From Nanobdellota archaeon (GTDB taxonomy: Archaea > Nanobdellota > Nanobdellia > SCGC-AAA011-G17 > GW2011-AR17), in NCBI GenBank assembly GCA_013331795.1, contig DUFP01000009.1, forward strand, positions 1 through 54,372: 54,372 nucleotides of DNA, written 5' to 3'. Of the stretch, positions 40,803 through 48,843 are shown piece after piece; the stretch's first letter is position 1; each line of letters opens with the position of its first letter. Both the position numbers and the translations under genes were made by a program. Below the pieces are notes generated by a model. It ran no database searches, was not told where the DNA came from, and worked only from the letters and a program-made list of their open reading frames with translations.

Positions 40803-42875
40803 ATGGAAGATGTTATTATCATTGGTGGGGGCGCTGCAGGTTTAGGCGCAGCATTGTATTGTGCGCGATTTACTTTGAAAACTACTGTTCTTGCAAAAGA
40901 ATATGGCGGGACAGGGAATATTGCACACCTTGTTGATAATTGGATTGGAGAGCCTGGAATTGCAGGGTCTGATCTCATGCAGAGGTTTCTTTCTCATGTA
41001 AAAGAGTATAAAGTCCCACTTATTGAGGCAGAAGTTACTTCCATTGAAAAAACTGCAAAAGGTTTTGCTGTGCAAACAAAAGAAAAAAAGAAATATGAAA
41101 GTAAAACCATCCTTTTTGCAAATGGTATGACTCATAGAAAATTAGGCGTACCTGGAGAAAAAGAATTTTCGGGTAAGGGTGTACATTATTGCTATACATG
41201 TTTAGTCCCTGGAGCTGAAATTATAACTAATCCCGATGTAAAGGATATACAACTTTTAAATGATGAGAAAGTACTTACCCATGAAGGTAGGTATAGTCAG
41301 TTTTTAGAAAAAGTTGAAGTTCCTTATTCTGGAGAAGTATTATCTATTATTCCGAGATACTTCTATGGTGAAACAAAAGTTACTCCTCAGCACAGAGTTC
41401 TCGCAGTTAAAAAAACTTGGAAATATTCTAAGTCCCTTACAGAACGTTTAAAATTAATTCCTGATTGGATAGAAGCTTCTGATCTAAAAAAAGGAGACTA
41501 TGTAGCTTATCCTATTCTTAAGGGGATTAAGGATATATTTTATTTGGATTTACATAGATATCTTCCAGAGAAGCTTATTGATGGAGATTTTATTAAAGAG
41601 CAGAATTGGAGTCCGACTGCAAAAAAATTACCTAAGCAAGTGGAGCTTAGTAGAGGTTTATTACGACTTTTTGGGTATTATATAGCAGAAGGTAATCTCG
41701 GTCATAATGGCATAGATTTTTCTTTTAATAATAAGGAAGAAGTTTATGTTAAGGATATTCAATTTTTACTCCTGCAAATATTTGGATTAGAGGGCAAAGT
41801 TACAAGAGAAGGTAAAGTCTTAGGCATATATTGCTATTCGAGGGTATTAAGAGATCTCTTTAAAACTCTTTTTGGGGAGTATGCTCATGCTAAAAAAATA
41901 CCTCAAGAATTTATGTTTCTGCCTAAGGATAAACAAATGGAACTTGTAAAAGGTATGTGGAGAGGAGATGGTTGTTTGAGAGAGAAGGATTTTTGTTATG
42001 TTACAAGTTCTAAAAAGTTAGCTTATCAATTAAAACTTATTCTTTTGCGTTTTGGAATTATACCTCGATTTGAGATAAGACTGAAGGAGAAATTAAAATC
42101 TTCATATATCCACAATAGAGAAATTAAATTTAATCATGATAAATACCATATTTACATCTCTGGTGCATATCTTGAAAAAGGTGAAAAGATATTAGGAATT
42201 CCTCATCCTAGAACTAAATCTAGAAATCGAATTATGAATTATGGATGGACAGACCAAAACTATGCTTACCTTCCTATTCGTAAAATACAATCTTCTTATT
42301 ATTCTGGTAAAGTTTATGACTTAACTGTTGAAAATGCCCATTCTTATACCACTTCTAACTTATGTGTTCATAATTGTGATGGTCCATTATATCGAGGCAA
42401 GACTGTTGCGATTATAGGTGGTGGTGATGCAGCTGCGTTGGGGACATTATTTATGAATGGCTATGCAAAGAAGATTTATGTAATTTATCGGGGTGGAAAA
42501 TTACGAGCAGAGCCTATTTCTGCACAGAAAGTGTATAAGATGAAAAAAGCAGAAGTTATTCATAACACAAATATCGTTGAGATTTATGGAGAGAAATTTG
42601 TGAAAGGTATAAAGACTGATACAAAGAAAGATATCAAAGTTGATGCAGTTTTTATTGAAATAGGGCATTTACCCTTGAATGATCTTGCGAAAAATATTGG
42701 TGTCAAACTTGATGAAAAAGGATTTATTTCTGTTGATAAAAATCATGCAACGAATATTCCTGGCGTGTTTGCCGCTGGTGATATTACTAATGCGACTTCT
42801 TTGAAGCAATTTATTACTTCTGCTGCTGAGGGGTCTATAGCTGCACAAGGCGTGTATTCTTATTTGCAAAAGTAA
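40803..42875 (+). CDS. trxB: Thioredoxin reductase interrupted by an intein
   Basis: FAD/NADPH-dependent reductase of thioredoxin. N-extein residues 1-132 start MEDVIIIGGGAAGLGAALYCARF (FAD site) and end GVHYCYT. The C-extein resumes CDGPLYRGKTVAIIGGGDAAALG (active site and NADPH site) and ends VPGVFAAGDIT...QFITSAAEGSIAAQGVYSYL. After splicing the active site is Cys130-Tyr-Thr-Cys133, a normal TrxR CxxC. The spliced protein is 298 aa, normal for the family. The 392-aa intein sits exactly between the two redox cysteines, so the second one is the intein's +1 cysteine. Without splicing the enzyme would lack a working active site. A TATA-like box at 40771 precedes the ATG. Confidence 0.94.
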   Translation: MEDVIIIGGGAAGLGAALYCARFTLKTTVLAKEYGGTGNIAHLVDNWIGEPGIAGSDLMQRFLSHVKEYKVPLIEAEVTSIEKTAKGFAVQTKEKKKYESKTILFANGMTHRKLGVPGEKEFSGKGVHYCYTCLVPGAEIITNPDVKDIQLLNDEKVLTHEGRYSQFLEKVEVPYSGEVLSIIPRYFYGETKVTPQHRVLAVKKTWKYSKSLTERLKLIPDWIEASDLKKGDYVAYPILKGIKDIFYLDLHRYLPEKLIDGDFIKEQNWSPTAKKLPKQVELSRGLLRLFGYYIAEGNLGHNGIDFSFNNKEEVYVKDIQFLLLQIFGLEGKVTREGKVLGIYCYSRVLRDLFKTLFGEYAHAKKIPQEFMFLPKDKQMELVKGMWRGDGCLREKDFCYVTSSKKLAYQLKLILLRFGIIPRFEIRLKEKLKSSYIHNREIKFNHDKYHIYISGAYLEKGEKILGIPHPRTKSRNRIMNYGWTDQNYAYLPIRKIQSSYYSGKVYDLTVENAHSYTTSNLCVHNCDGPLYRGKTVAIIGGGDAAALGTLFMNGYAKKIYVIYRGGKLRAEPISAQKVYKMKKAEVIHNTNIVEIYGEKFVKGIKTDTKKDIKVDAVFIEIGHLPLNDLAKNIGVKLDEKGFISVDKNHATNIPGVFAAGDITNATSLKQFITSAAEGSIAAQGVYSYLQK
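41199..42374 (+). mobile_element. Intein with LAGLIDADG homing endonuclease in TrxB
   Basis: 392 residues encoded in frame inside trxB. The N-terminal splicing block begins CLVPGAEI (Cys1) and block B is VTPQHRVLAV (TxxH at about residues 62-65). The endonuclease has two LAGLIDADG-type helices, LLRLFGYYIAEG (about 154-165) and ELVKGMWRGDG (about 248-258). The C-terminal blocks are VYDLTVENAHSYTTSN (372-387) and CVHN ending at Asn392, followed by +1 Cys. All expected residues for the canonical Cys/Asn/Cys mechanism are present, and both endonuclease acids are kept, so it should splice and may still home. Its codon use looks like its surroundings. Confidence 0.95.
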
Positions 42876-42944
42876 AAATTATATCTTTAGAATTACAAAA
42901 GGTTTTTAAAATATCTTGCCTTCTCTTTTTCTAGGTGAAAATTT

Positions 42945-44039
42945 TTGACTGAAGAAGCACAGATGTATGATAAGATTGGTCCTGAAAAAATTGTTCGTTT
43001 CTATGATGCAAAAAGTGGATTGAAGGGATATCTTATTATTGATAATACTCGACGAGGTCCAGCGAAAGGGGGGGTGCGTTTACGACCAGATGTTGATGAG
43101 TTAGAAGTTTTTCGTCTGGCGCGAGCAATGACTTTGAAATGTGCTATGGCTGATCTGCCTTTTGGTGGAGGAAAATCTGGTATTATCGCTGATCCAAAAA
43201 AATTAAGTAAGAAACAAAAAAAGACTTTGCTTGTTGCGTATGGGAGAGCAATTAAACATCTTGCCCCTTCCGAATATGTCTCTGCCCCTGATATGAATAC
43301 TGCTGAGCAAGAAATGGCATGGATTGTTGAAGGTAATGGAAGTAAAAAATGTGTTACTGGAAAGCCTAGGAGATTAGGAGGTATACCTCATGAGTTAGGA
43401 AGCACAGGATTTGGTGTTTATCATTCTACATTGGTTGCATTGAAATATTTGAAGAAAGATGTAAAACAGATTACTTTTGCTGTTGAAGGATTTGGGAATG
43501 TTGGGGAGTTTGCTGCAAAATATCTTTGCGAGGCTGGTGCAAAGCTTGTTGCAGTCTCTGATTCCAATGGTGTTCTTGTATGTCCAGAAGGAATTGATTT
43601 TTCTCGTTTACAAAAAATAAAAAAGAAAAAAGGGAGTGTTACAGCGTATGGAAAGGGAAAAATTCTTGAAGGAAATGCAATATTAGATGTTCGTTGTGAT
43701 GTTTTGATCACTGCTGCGATAAAAGATCTTGTTCGTTTGGAAGATGCTTCTCGTTTATACTTTTCTCTTATTGTTGAAGGGTCTAATATCCCTATGAGCC
43801 ATGCTACTGAGGAGTTGCTTCATAGAAAAGGTATTCTTGTGATTCCTGATTTTGTTGCAAATGCAGGCGGGGTTATTAGTTCTTATGTGGAATACAAAGG
43901 TGGAACTATTAAGGATATGTGGCGCATGGTGGAACAAAAAGTTGTTAAAAATACTAAGCTTGTTCTTTCTCGAAAAGGCAGATGCCCAAGATGTGTTGCA
44001 GATGCTATAGCCCTGAAAAGAGTAAATGGATATAGTTAA
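42945..44039 (+). CDS. Glu/Leu/Phe/Val dehydrogenase family enzyme
   Basis: Reversible oxidative deamination of an amino acid, most likely glutamate. The substrate domain has RGPAKGGVRLRPDVD, PFGGGKSGIIADPKK (catalytic Lys) and SAPDMNTAEQEMAWI. The Rossmann domain has FAVEGFGNVGEFAAKYL and LVAVSDSNG, and the end of the substrate domain has VIPDFVANAGGVISSYVEY. At 364 aa it is shorter than archaeal GDH (about 415 aa), mainly at the N-terminus and the C-terminal tail. The TTG at 42945 is favoured as start because an AGGTGA ribosome binding site is 8 nt upstream; the ATG at 42963 is the alternative. Leucine dehydrogenase cannot be excluded. Confidence 0.88.
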   Translation: MTEEAQMYDKIGPEKIVRFYDAKSGLKGYLIIDNTRRGPAKGGVRLRPDVDELEVFRLARAMTLKCAMADLPFGGGKSGIIADPKKLSKKQKKTLLVAYGRAIKHLAPSEYVSAPDMNTAEQEMAWIVEGNGSKKCVTGKPRRLGGIPHELGSTGFGVYHSTLVALKYLKKDVKQITFAVEGFGNVGEFAAKYLCEAGAKLVAVSDSNGVLVCPEGIDFSRLQKIKKKKGSVTAYGKGKILEGNAILDVRCDVLITAAIKDLVRLEDASRLYFSLIVEGSNIPMSHATEELLHRKGILVIPDFVANAGGVISSYVEYKGGTIKDMWRMVEQKVVKNTKLVLSRKGRCPRCVADAIALKRVNGYS

Positions 44040-44084
44040 GAGAGTATACAATAATTTATATATCTTATTTTGTCTTATATTTCT

Positions 44085-44738
44085 ATGTCGGAAGATCCAG
44101 TTTCAGGGCCTATTAAGAGACAAACTGCTTATAAAATATGGTTGAAAGATGTTCATCTTGTAGAAAGTAAATTTGATGAAGTTTCTGGATTACCTTCTTT
44201 TTCTTTACATGGAAAGCAGGTTCTTCGTGTCAATGTTATTGGGAGTGTTATTGGCTCTTTTCAATCTGGAATGTACGGCAGTCTTGTCTTGGATGATGGT
44301 TCTGCGCAAGTACGTGTGAAAGTTTGGGCAGATGATCTTTCCCTTATTGAGAATAAAACTATTGGAGATTTTGTTCTTGTTATTGGGAGAATAGCTGAAT
44401 ATCAAGGAGAAAGGTATCTACGGCCAGAAATTATTCGTATTGTTGATTTAGATTGGGCTTTGTTACGAAGACTAGAATTAATGAAAGAATATGGAGTTCC
44501 TACAAAAGAAGAAAAAATTGTTCTTCCCAAAGAGAAGGATTCTGTGCCGGAAGTTGAACCTTCTTTAGCTGCACGGGAGAGAATATTGCATACCATTGAA
44601 AAGAATGAAGAAGTTTCTGAAAATGTGCTTCTAGAAGAATGTAAGATGTCTAAGGATAAAGTTATGGTTGCTTTGTATGATCTTTTGAAGGAAGGAGAGA
44701 TTTTTTCCCCGAAAAAAGGGTTTTATAGGCTTGTGTAA
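44085..44738 (+). CDS. OB-fold nucleic-acid-binding protein with C-terminal winged helix (RPA-like)
   Basis: Likely single-stranded DNA-binding or RPA-associated protein. An OB fold covers about residues 40-125: VLRVNVIGSVIGSFQSGMYGSLVLDDGSAQVRVKVWADD and FVLVIGRIAEYQGERYLRPEII. A charged linker follows, then a winged helix at the end (SENVLLEECKMSKDKVMVALYDLLKEGEIFSP). This resembles the RPA32/RPA-associated protein layout in archaea. The start ATG at 44085 (MSEDPVSG) is preferred over a TTG 15 nt earlier because a TATA-like atttatatatc lies 26-36 bp upstream. Length 217 aa. No zinc finger is visible. Confidence 0.8.
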   Translation: MSEDPVSGPIKRQTAYKIWLKDVHLVESKFDEVSGLPSFSLHGKQVLRVNVIGSVIGSFQSGMYGSLVLDDGSAQVRVKVWADDLSLIENKTIGDFVLVIGRIAEYQGERYLRPEIIRIVDLDWALLRRLELMKEYGVPTKEEKIVLPKEKDSVPEVEPSLAARERILHTIEKNEEVSENVLLEECKMSKDKVMVALYDLLKEGEIFSPKKGFYRLV

Positions 44739-44771
44739 AGATTTATATAGTGGTCTTTTTTCTTTTATAGT

Positions 44772-45179
44772 ATGAAATATGAAGAAATGCTCAAATTAGC
44801 CAAAGAGAAGCTCCCAAAAGTTCAGAGTAAATCTGAAAGGTTTGTTGTGCCTAAAATTCAGGGGCATGTAGAAGGAAATAAAACAATCCTTATTAATATT
44901 TTTTCTATTGCAGATCTTATTGCAAGACAACCAGAACATATTCTTAAATATCTTCAAAGAGAATTAGCAACTCCTGGTTTTTTTCAGGATAAACGACTTG
45001 TTTTTGGAAGAAAACTCACTAGTGCAATGATTAATGAAAAGATGCAAAGTTATGTTACTACTTTTGTTCTTTGTGATCAATGCAGCAAACCTGACACTCA
45101 GCTTCTTAATGAAGAAGGGAAATTAATTAAAAAATGTACTGCTTGTGGTACTAAATCACTTGTACAAACGAAAATATGA
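44772..45179 (+). CDS. aif2b: Translation initiation factor aIF2 subunit beta
   Basis: Subunit of the archaeal heterotrimeric factor that brings initiator tRNA to the ribosome. The central domain contains NIFSIADLIARQPEHILKYLQRELATPG, and the C-terminal zinc ribbon has VLCDQCSKPDT and KCTACGTKS with four cysteines. The 135-aa length is typical. A TATA-like gatttatatag sits 22-32 bp before the ATG, giving a leaderless mRNA. It is the first gene of a run that overlaps by ATGA with the next gene and continues through DUF424 and the NMD3-like gene to Dus. aIF2-beta next to DUF424 and NMD3 is a recurrent archaeal arrangement, from memory. Confidence 0.95.
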   Translation: MKYEEMLKLAKEKLPKVQSKSERFVVPKIQGHVEGNKTILINIFSIADLIARQPEHILKYLQRELATPGFFQDKRLVFGRKLTSAMINEKMQSYVTTFVLCDQCSKPDTQLLNEEGKLIKKCTACGTKSLVQTKI

Positions 45180-45637
45180 GTCTTGAAAAAATTAAGAAGG
45201 AATATGAAAGATATGGTTTTAGCAATTTTGATTCAGTTAATAAAGAATTTGAATTGAGTAGTGTAGAAATTGATAAATGGGATTTTTTGAATTCTTTTTG
45301 TCGTGTCATTAATGGAAAACTGAATAAATTTCTTGGTTATAGCAGTGCTCTTTTTATGCCTGGAGGGAATTATAATGCTGTTGTTCAAGCAGGTATTAAA
45401 GATAAAACAGTAATAGAGGAGGCTAAAAATATCTATAAGGCTCTTATGATTGTTTCTCATGATTGTTTGAAAGCAGAAATGGCTGATGAAAAAACACAAA
45501 TTGCTTTTATTAAAGATTTTTTAAAAGTATACCCGAGTTATAAAAAAAGGATTTTCGTTCTTCTTGATGTTTGTAAACAAGTGTATGTAGAGCAATCTTC
45601 CGAGAAGAAGAAAGATTCTCATGGATATTTAGGATGA
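45176..45637 (+). CDS. Unknown protein (153 aa) in the aIF2-beta operon
   Basis: Not recognised. MSLEKIKKEYERYGFSNFDSVNKEFEL begins a helical N-terminus; LNSFCRVINGKLNKFLGYSSALFMPGGNYNAVVQAG and KALMIVSHDCLKAEMADEKTQIAFI follow. The latter looks like a buried helix. There are four cysteines, not in a zinc-finger spacing. It starts with an ATGA overlap with aIF2-beta and its own stop overlaps the DUF424 gene (ATGA), so it is translationally coupled to both. This position suggests a role in ribosome assembly or initiation, which is inference. Confidence 0.75.
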   Translation: MSLEKIKKEYERYGFSNFDSVNKEFELSSVEIDKWDFLNSFCRVINGKLNKFLGYSSALFMPGGNYNAVVQAGIKDKTVIEEAKNIYKALMIVSHDCLKAEMADEKTQIAFIKDFLKVYPSYKKRIFVLLDVCKQVYVEQSSEKKKDSHGYLG

Positions 45638-45915
45638 TATCTGTACAATTTCATGAAAATGTTGTCTCTCTCTGTGATTCTGAGCTTATAGGAAAAACTT
45701 TTGAAGAGGGAAAACATTTCTTAGTTGTCTCAGAGATATTTTATCGTGGTGAAGAAATGAATAAAAAGAAAGTTATTGAAGTTTTGAAAAACGCAATAAG
45801 TATAAATCTTGTAGGAAAGAAAACTATTGCAATCGCACTAGAAGAAGGATTTATTCAGAAAAAAGATATAATCCATATTCAAGGAGTTCCCCATGTCCAA
45901 ATCTACGCATTTTAA
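45634..45915 (+). CDS. DUF424 family protein
   Basis: A small archaeal-specific protein. ISVQFHENVVSLCDSELIGKTFEEGKHFLVVSEIFYRGEEMNKKKVIEVLK-type sequence, followed by NAISINLVGKKTIAIALEEG and VPHVQIYAF, fits the family pattern (E.LLGKTF.EG...L.VSE.FY.G..., NLVG..av..a...g, GvPHaQ). The function is unknown, but the gene is regularly found with aIF2-beta and NMD3. It overlaps the previous gene by 4 nt and the next by 23 nt. Confidence 0.88.
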   Translation: MISVQFHENVVSLCDSELIGKTFEEGKHFLVVSEIFYRGEEMNKKKVIEVLKNAISINLVGKKTIAIALEEGFIQKKDIIHIQGVPHVQIYAF

Positions 45916-46243
45916 TAACCCTAAATATTTTGAAGCAATTATTCAGCTTCGTCCTTATAATCAAGAAGTTTTTGAGTTTATTGAAAAGCAGATTCAAAAT
46001 AAAAATAATCAGGAATATTTTATTTCTAAAATTGAAGAATTAAAAACTGGTATTGATATTTATTTTAGTTCTCAGCGATATGCGAGAACTTTAGGGCAAT
46101 TACTTAAAAGAAAATTCCCTAAGGGAGAGTTGCTGATTACAAAAAAAATGCATACCCGAGATAGAATGACTGATAGAGAATTATCTCGGGCGACAGTATT
46201 ATTTCGCTTGAAGAAAAAAAGAGATGATGTAAAAGAGGAGTAA
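45893..46243 (+). CDS. NMD3-like ribosome biogenesis protein, C-terminal part only
   Basis: In eukaryotes NMD3 is the 60S export adaptor; archaeal NMD3 is linked to large-subunit maturation. The 116 aa match only the C-terminal half of archaeal NMD3 ([67 protein letters not shown]). The N-terminal Cys-rich zinc domains (normally about 100 aa) are absent. The start overlaps DUF424 by 23 nt, so the absence is not a start-site error: no zinc-domain frame lies upstream. The gene is followed 1 nt later by the Dus gene. Confidence 0.85.
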   Translation: MSKSTHFNNPKYFEAIIQLRPYNQEVFEFIEKQIQNKNNQEYFISKIEELKTGIDIYFSSQRYARTLGQLLKRKFPKGELLITKKMHTRDRMTDRELSRATVLFRLKKKRDDVKEE

Positions 46244-46244
46244 G

Positions 46245-47204
46245 ATGGAATATCCTCTCAAACTTTCTTCTCCATTGATTCTTGCACCTATGGCTGGTGT
46301 TACGAATGTTGCATATAGAATTCTTTGTAAAAAAATGGGTGCTGGACTTTGTTATACAGAATTTTTAAGTTCAGATGCGCTTGTTCGTTATAAAGAAGCT
46401 GTAGAAAATAATCCTATCTTTGATGTTGTTGAAGAAGAAAGACCTGTTGTCACACAAATATTTGGAGAGGATCCCAAGAAAATTTTTGAAGCTGCAGAAT
46501 TTCTTCAAGGAAAAACAGATATTATTGATTTTAACATTGGATGCCCTGCGCCAAAGATTCTTGCTTGTGGTGGTGGTGCTGCACTTTTGAAAAATCCTCC
46601 AAAAATTAAAGATATTTTAGAGCAGCTGCGTACTTTGAAGACTCCTCTTTCTTGTAAAATTCGTTTAGGTATTGATGCACAACATATTGTTGCTTTTGAA
46701 GTTGCGAAAATTGCTGAAGATGCTGGATGCTGTGCAATTGCTGTACATCCTCGAACACAAAGCCAAGGATATTCTGGAAGTGCTGATTGGAATTATATTA
46801 AAAAAATTAAAGAAATGGTTTCTATACCAGTAATAGGTAATGGAGATGTGCAAAGTGTTGAAGATGTTTCACGCATGATGGCTGAAACAGGGTGTGATTA
46901 TGTCATGGTAGGAAGGGCTGCAATGAAAGATCCATTCTTTTTTACGAAAGCAAATCATTATTTGAAAACTGGGGAGCATCTTGCTGAGATTCCCTTTGCT
47001 GAAAAGATGCGATTACTGCAGGAATATATTTCTCTTTTAGAAAAGTATGATATCTATACAAATGAACTTGCAAAGCAAACATTTATTCAATTTAGTAAAG
47101 GTTATCGAGGAGGAAATCAAATCAGGGCTGAGCTTTCACGCTTAGATTCTTTGGAAAAAATACAAGAAAAAATTACTGTTCTCCTCGAGAGCAAAGCTTT
47201 ATAA
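46245..47204 (+). CDS. tRNA-dihydrouridine synthase (Dus family)
   Basis: FMN-dependent reduction of uridines in tRNA D-loops. [36 protein letters not shown] is the family start, with VTQIFGEDP and [25 protein letters not shown] containing the catalytic Cys of the GCP motif. The C-terminal part of the TIM barrel has [19 protein letters not shown] and [17 protein letters not shown]...[16 protein letters not shown]. The C-terminal helical domain (about residues 240-319) is short. Length 319 aa. It lies 1 nt after the NMD3-like gene and 24 nt before aIF1A. Confidence 0.93.
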   Translation: MEYPLKLSSPLILAPMAGVTNVAYRILCKKMGAGLCYTEFLSSDALVRYKEAVENNPIFDVVEEERPVVTQIFGEDPKKIFEAAEFLQGKTDIIDFNIGCPAPKILACGGGAALLKNPPKIKDILEQLRTLKTPLSCKIRLGIDAQHIVAFEVAKIAEDAGCCAIAVHPRTQSQGYSGSADWNYIKKIKEMVSIPVIGNGDVQSVEDVSRMMAETGCDYVMVGRAAMKDPFFFTKANHYLKTGEHLAEIPFAEKMRLLQEYISLLEKYDIYTNELAKQTFIQFSKGYRGGNQIRAELSRLDSLEKIQEKITVLLESKAL

Positions 47205-47228
47205 AGTGGTTCTAGTTATTTATTTTCT

Positions 47229-47576
47229 ATGAATAAGAAGAAGGAAGAAGAACTCAAACAACAACAAGAACAGCAAGAGATTATGCGTGTAAAGTTGCCT
47301 AGGGGAAAACAATCTATAGGTTTTATAGAATCAAGATTGGGTAATGGAAGAATGCGTGTTCGATGTTATGATGGGAAAATTCGTGTTTGTCGTATTCCAG
47401 GAAGTTTGAAAAGAAATTTATGGGTGCGGGAGAATGATATTGTTTTAGTTGAGCCTTGGGAATATGGTGGGGAAGATAAAGGGGATGTTATCTATAAATA
47501 TAGGCCTACTCAAGCTGAATGGTTGAGAAGAAAAGGGTATATTAAAGAAGTTACAGTTGACTTAGAAGAGTTCTAG
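47229..47576 (+). CDS. eif1a: Translation initiation factor aIF1A
   Basis: S1-type OB-fold factor that binds the ribosomal A site during initiation. MRVKLPRGKQSIGFIESRLGNGRMRVRCYDGKIRVCRIPGSLKRN and LWVRENDIVLVEPWEYGGEDKGDVIYKYRPTQAEWL are strongly conserved in the family. The N-terminal extension (MNKKKEEELKQQQEQQEI) is charged and glutamine-rich. Length 115 aa. A TATA-like ctttataaag overlapping the end of the Dus gene precedes it. It starts a common archaeal order aIF1A-Rio1-KH protein. Confidence 0.95.
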   Translation: MNKKKEEELKQQQEQQEIMRVKLPRGKQSIGFIESRLGNGRMRVRCYDGKIRVCRIPGSLKRNLWVRENDIVLVEPWEYGGEDKGDVIYKYRPTQAEWLRRKGYIKEVTVDLEEF

Positions 47577-47611
47577 ATAGATTTTTAAAGTTCTTTTATT
47601 GTGTATATACT

Positions 47612-48298
47612 ATGTCTAAGAATAAGTTTATTGCGTTTGGAAATGTTTTTGATGAGAGTACTTTACGAGGTTTGTTTTATCTTACCGGACAAGGGTATTT
47701 TGAAGAAGTTGAAGGGCCTATTTCTATAGGAAAAGAAAGCAATGTTTTTGCAGTATTGCATAAAGATGGAAAAAGAGTGGTCAAAATTTATCGAACTTCT
47801 GCAAATTTCAAAAAGATGTATGAGTACATGAAACCTGATCCACGATTTTCTGGAATGAAAGGAACAAAGCTTTCTATTATTTATACATGGGCAAAAAAAG
47901 AGTACAGGAATCTTTTACGAGCAAGAGAAAAAGATGTGCATGTGCCTATGCCTTATGCTGTACATAAGAATATTCTTGTTATGGAATATTTTGATGCTCC
48001 ATTGCTTCTCCACAAAGCTCCAAAGAAGCCTCAAGAGTTCTACGAAAGGCTTATAAGTGAGCTTCAGAAGCTTTTTCGTGCGGGACTGGTGCATGCAGAC
48101 ATATCTGAATACAATATCCTTAATGATAAGGAAAAGCCTGTATTAATTGACTTTTCGCATGCTTTAGACTTGCGTTATCCCAATGTACAAAGGCTTTTAC
48201 AAAGGGATGTACATAATCTTATTGTCTATTTCAATAAGTTGGGATTGAAGCTTGATGAAGAAAAGGAATTCATGAGAATATGGACAGCCAAGAATTAA
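47612..48298 (+). CDS. rio1: RIO1-type serine protein kinase
   Basis: An atypical protein kinase needed for small-subunit maturation. The nucleotide loop reads ISIGKESNVFAVLHKDGKRVVKIYRTS (invariant Lys in VVKIYR), then VPMPYAVHKNILVMEYF. The catalytic loop is HADISEYNILNDKE and the metal-binding motif is PVLIDFSHALD. These match the RIO1 branch (STYNIL/SEYNIL after HxD). Length 228 aa, lacking the C-terminal extension of eukaryotic Rio1. It overlaps the KH-domain gene by 19 nt. Confidence 0.94.
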   Translation: MSKNKFIAFGNVFDESTLRGLFYLTGQGYFEEVEGPISIGKESNVFAVLHKDGKRVVKIYRTSANFKKMYEYMKPDPRFSGMKGTKLSIIYTWAKKEYRNLLRAREKDVHVPMPYAVHKNILVMEYFDAPLLLHKAPKKPQEFYERLISELQKLFRAGLVHADISEYNILNDKEKPVLIDFSHALDLRYPNVQRLLQRDVHNLIVYFNKLGLKLDEEKEFMRIWTAKN

Positions 48299-48828
48299 AA
48301 ATACCTGTAGATCGTGTGGCAATTCTTATAGGAAAGAATGGTGAGGTTAAGAAAAAAATAGAGAAAAAAATGCATGTGCATATTGATATTCATTCTGAAG
48401 AAGGAGATGTTATTGTTTCTGGTGAAGATAGTGTTGCTGTCTATGAAACTTTGAGTATTGTCAAAGCAATTGGTAGGGGTTTTAATCCTGAAATTGCAGA
48501 GCTTCTTTTTGATGAAAATAATACTTTAGAGCTGATTACTATTTCTGACTTTAGTGGAAACTCGCAGAAGAAATTATTACGATTACGAGGAAGAGTTATT
48601 GGGCAGGAAGGAAAATCTAGAAAGATGATTGAATCTCTTACAGAGACATATATTTCTGTGTATGGAAAAACTATTGCACTTATTGGAGGAGTTGAAGCTG
48701 TGGCAATGTCACGACAGGCTGTGGAAATGCTACTCGAAGGTGCTCCACACGGAAATGTGTATAAATGGCTTGAGGATAAACGAAGAGAGACTATTAGAAG
48801 AAAATTTGCTGATAAAACTTTTATGTAG
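48280..48828 (+). CDS. KH-domain RNA-binding protein (Dim2/Pno1/Krr1-like)
   Basis: Binds the 3' end of pre-16S rRNA; partner of Rio1 in ribosome assembly. The first KH domain begins IPVDRVAILIGKNGEVKKKIEKKM (GXXG as GKNG). The second has LRLRGRVIGQEGKSRKMIESLT (GQEG) and VSVYGKTIALIGGVEAVAMSRQAVEMLLEGAPHGNVYKWLE, the Pno1/Krr1 C-terminal pattern. Length 182 aa. It overlaps rio1 by 19 nt, and the next gene starts 15 nt later, so the three are cotranscribed. Confidence 0.93.
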   Translation: MDSQELKIPVDRVAILIGKNGEVKKKIEKKMHVHIDIHSEEGDVIVSGEDSVAVYETLSIVKAIGRGFNPEIAELLFDENNTLELITISDFSGNSQKKLLRLRGRVIGQEGKSRKMIESLTETYISVYGKTIALIGGVEAVAMSRQAVEMLLEGAPHGNVYKWLEDKRRETIRRKFADKTFM

Positions 48829-48843
48829 GTGATAGGAGAACAA

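Noticed and set aside
41199-42374. Frameshift or chimeric assembly in trxB
   Set aside because: The insertion is in frame, has all splicing blocks at the right places and splits a standard CxxC motif exactly, which is expected for an intein and not for an assembly error.
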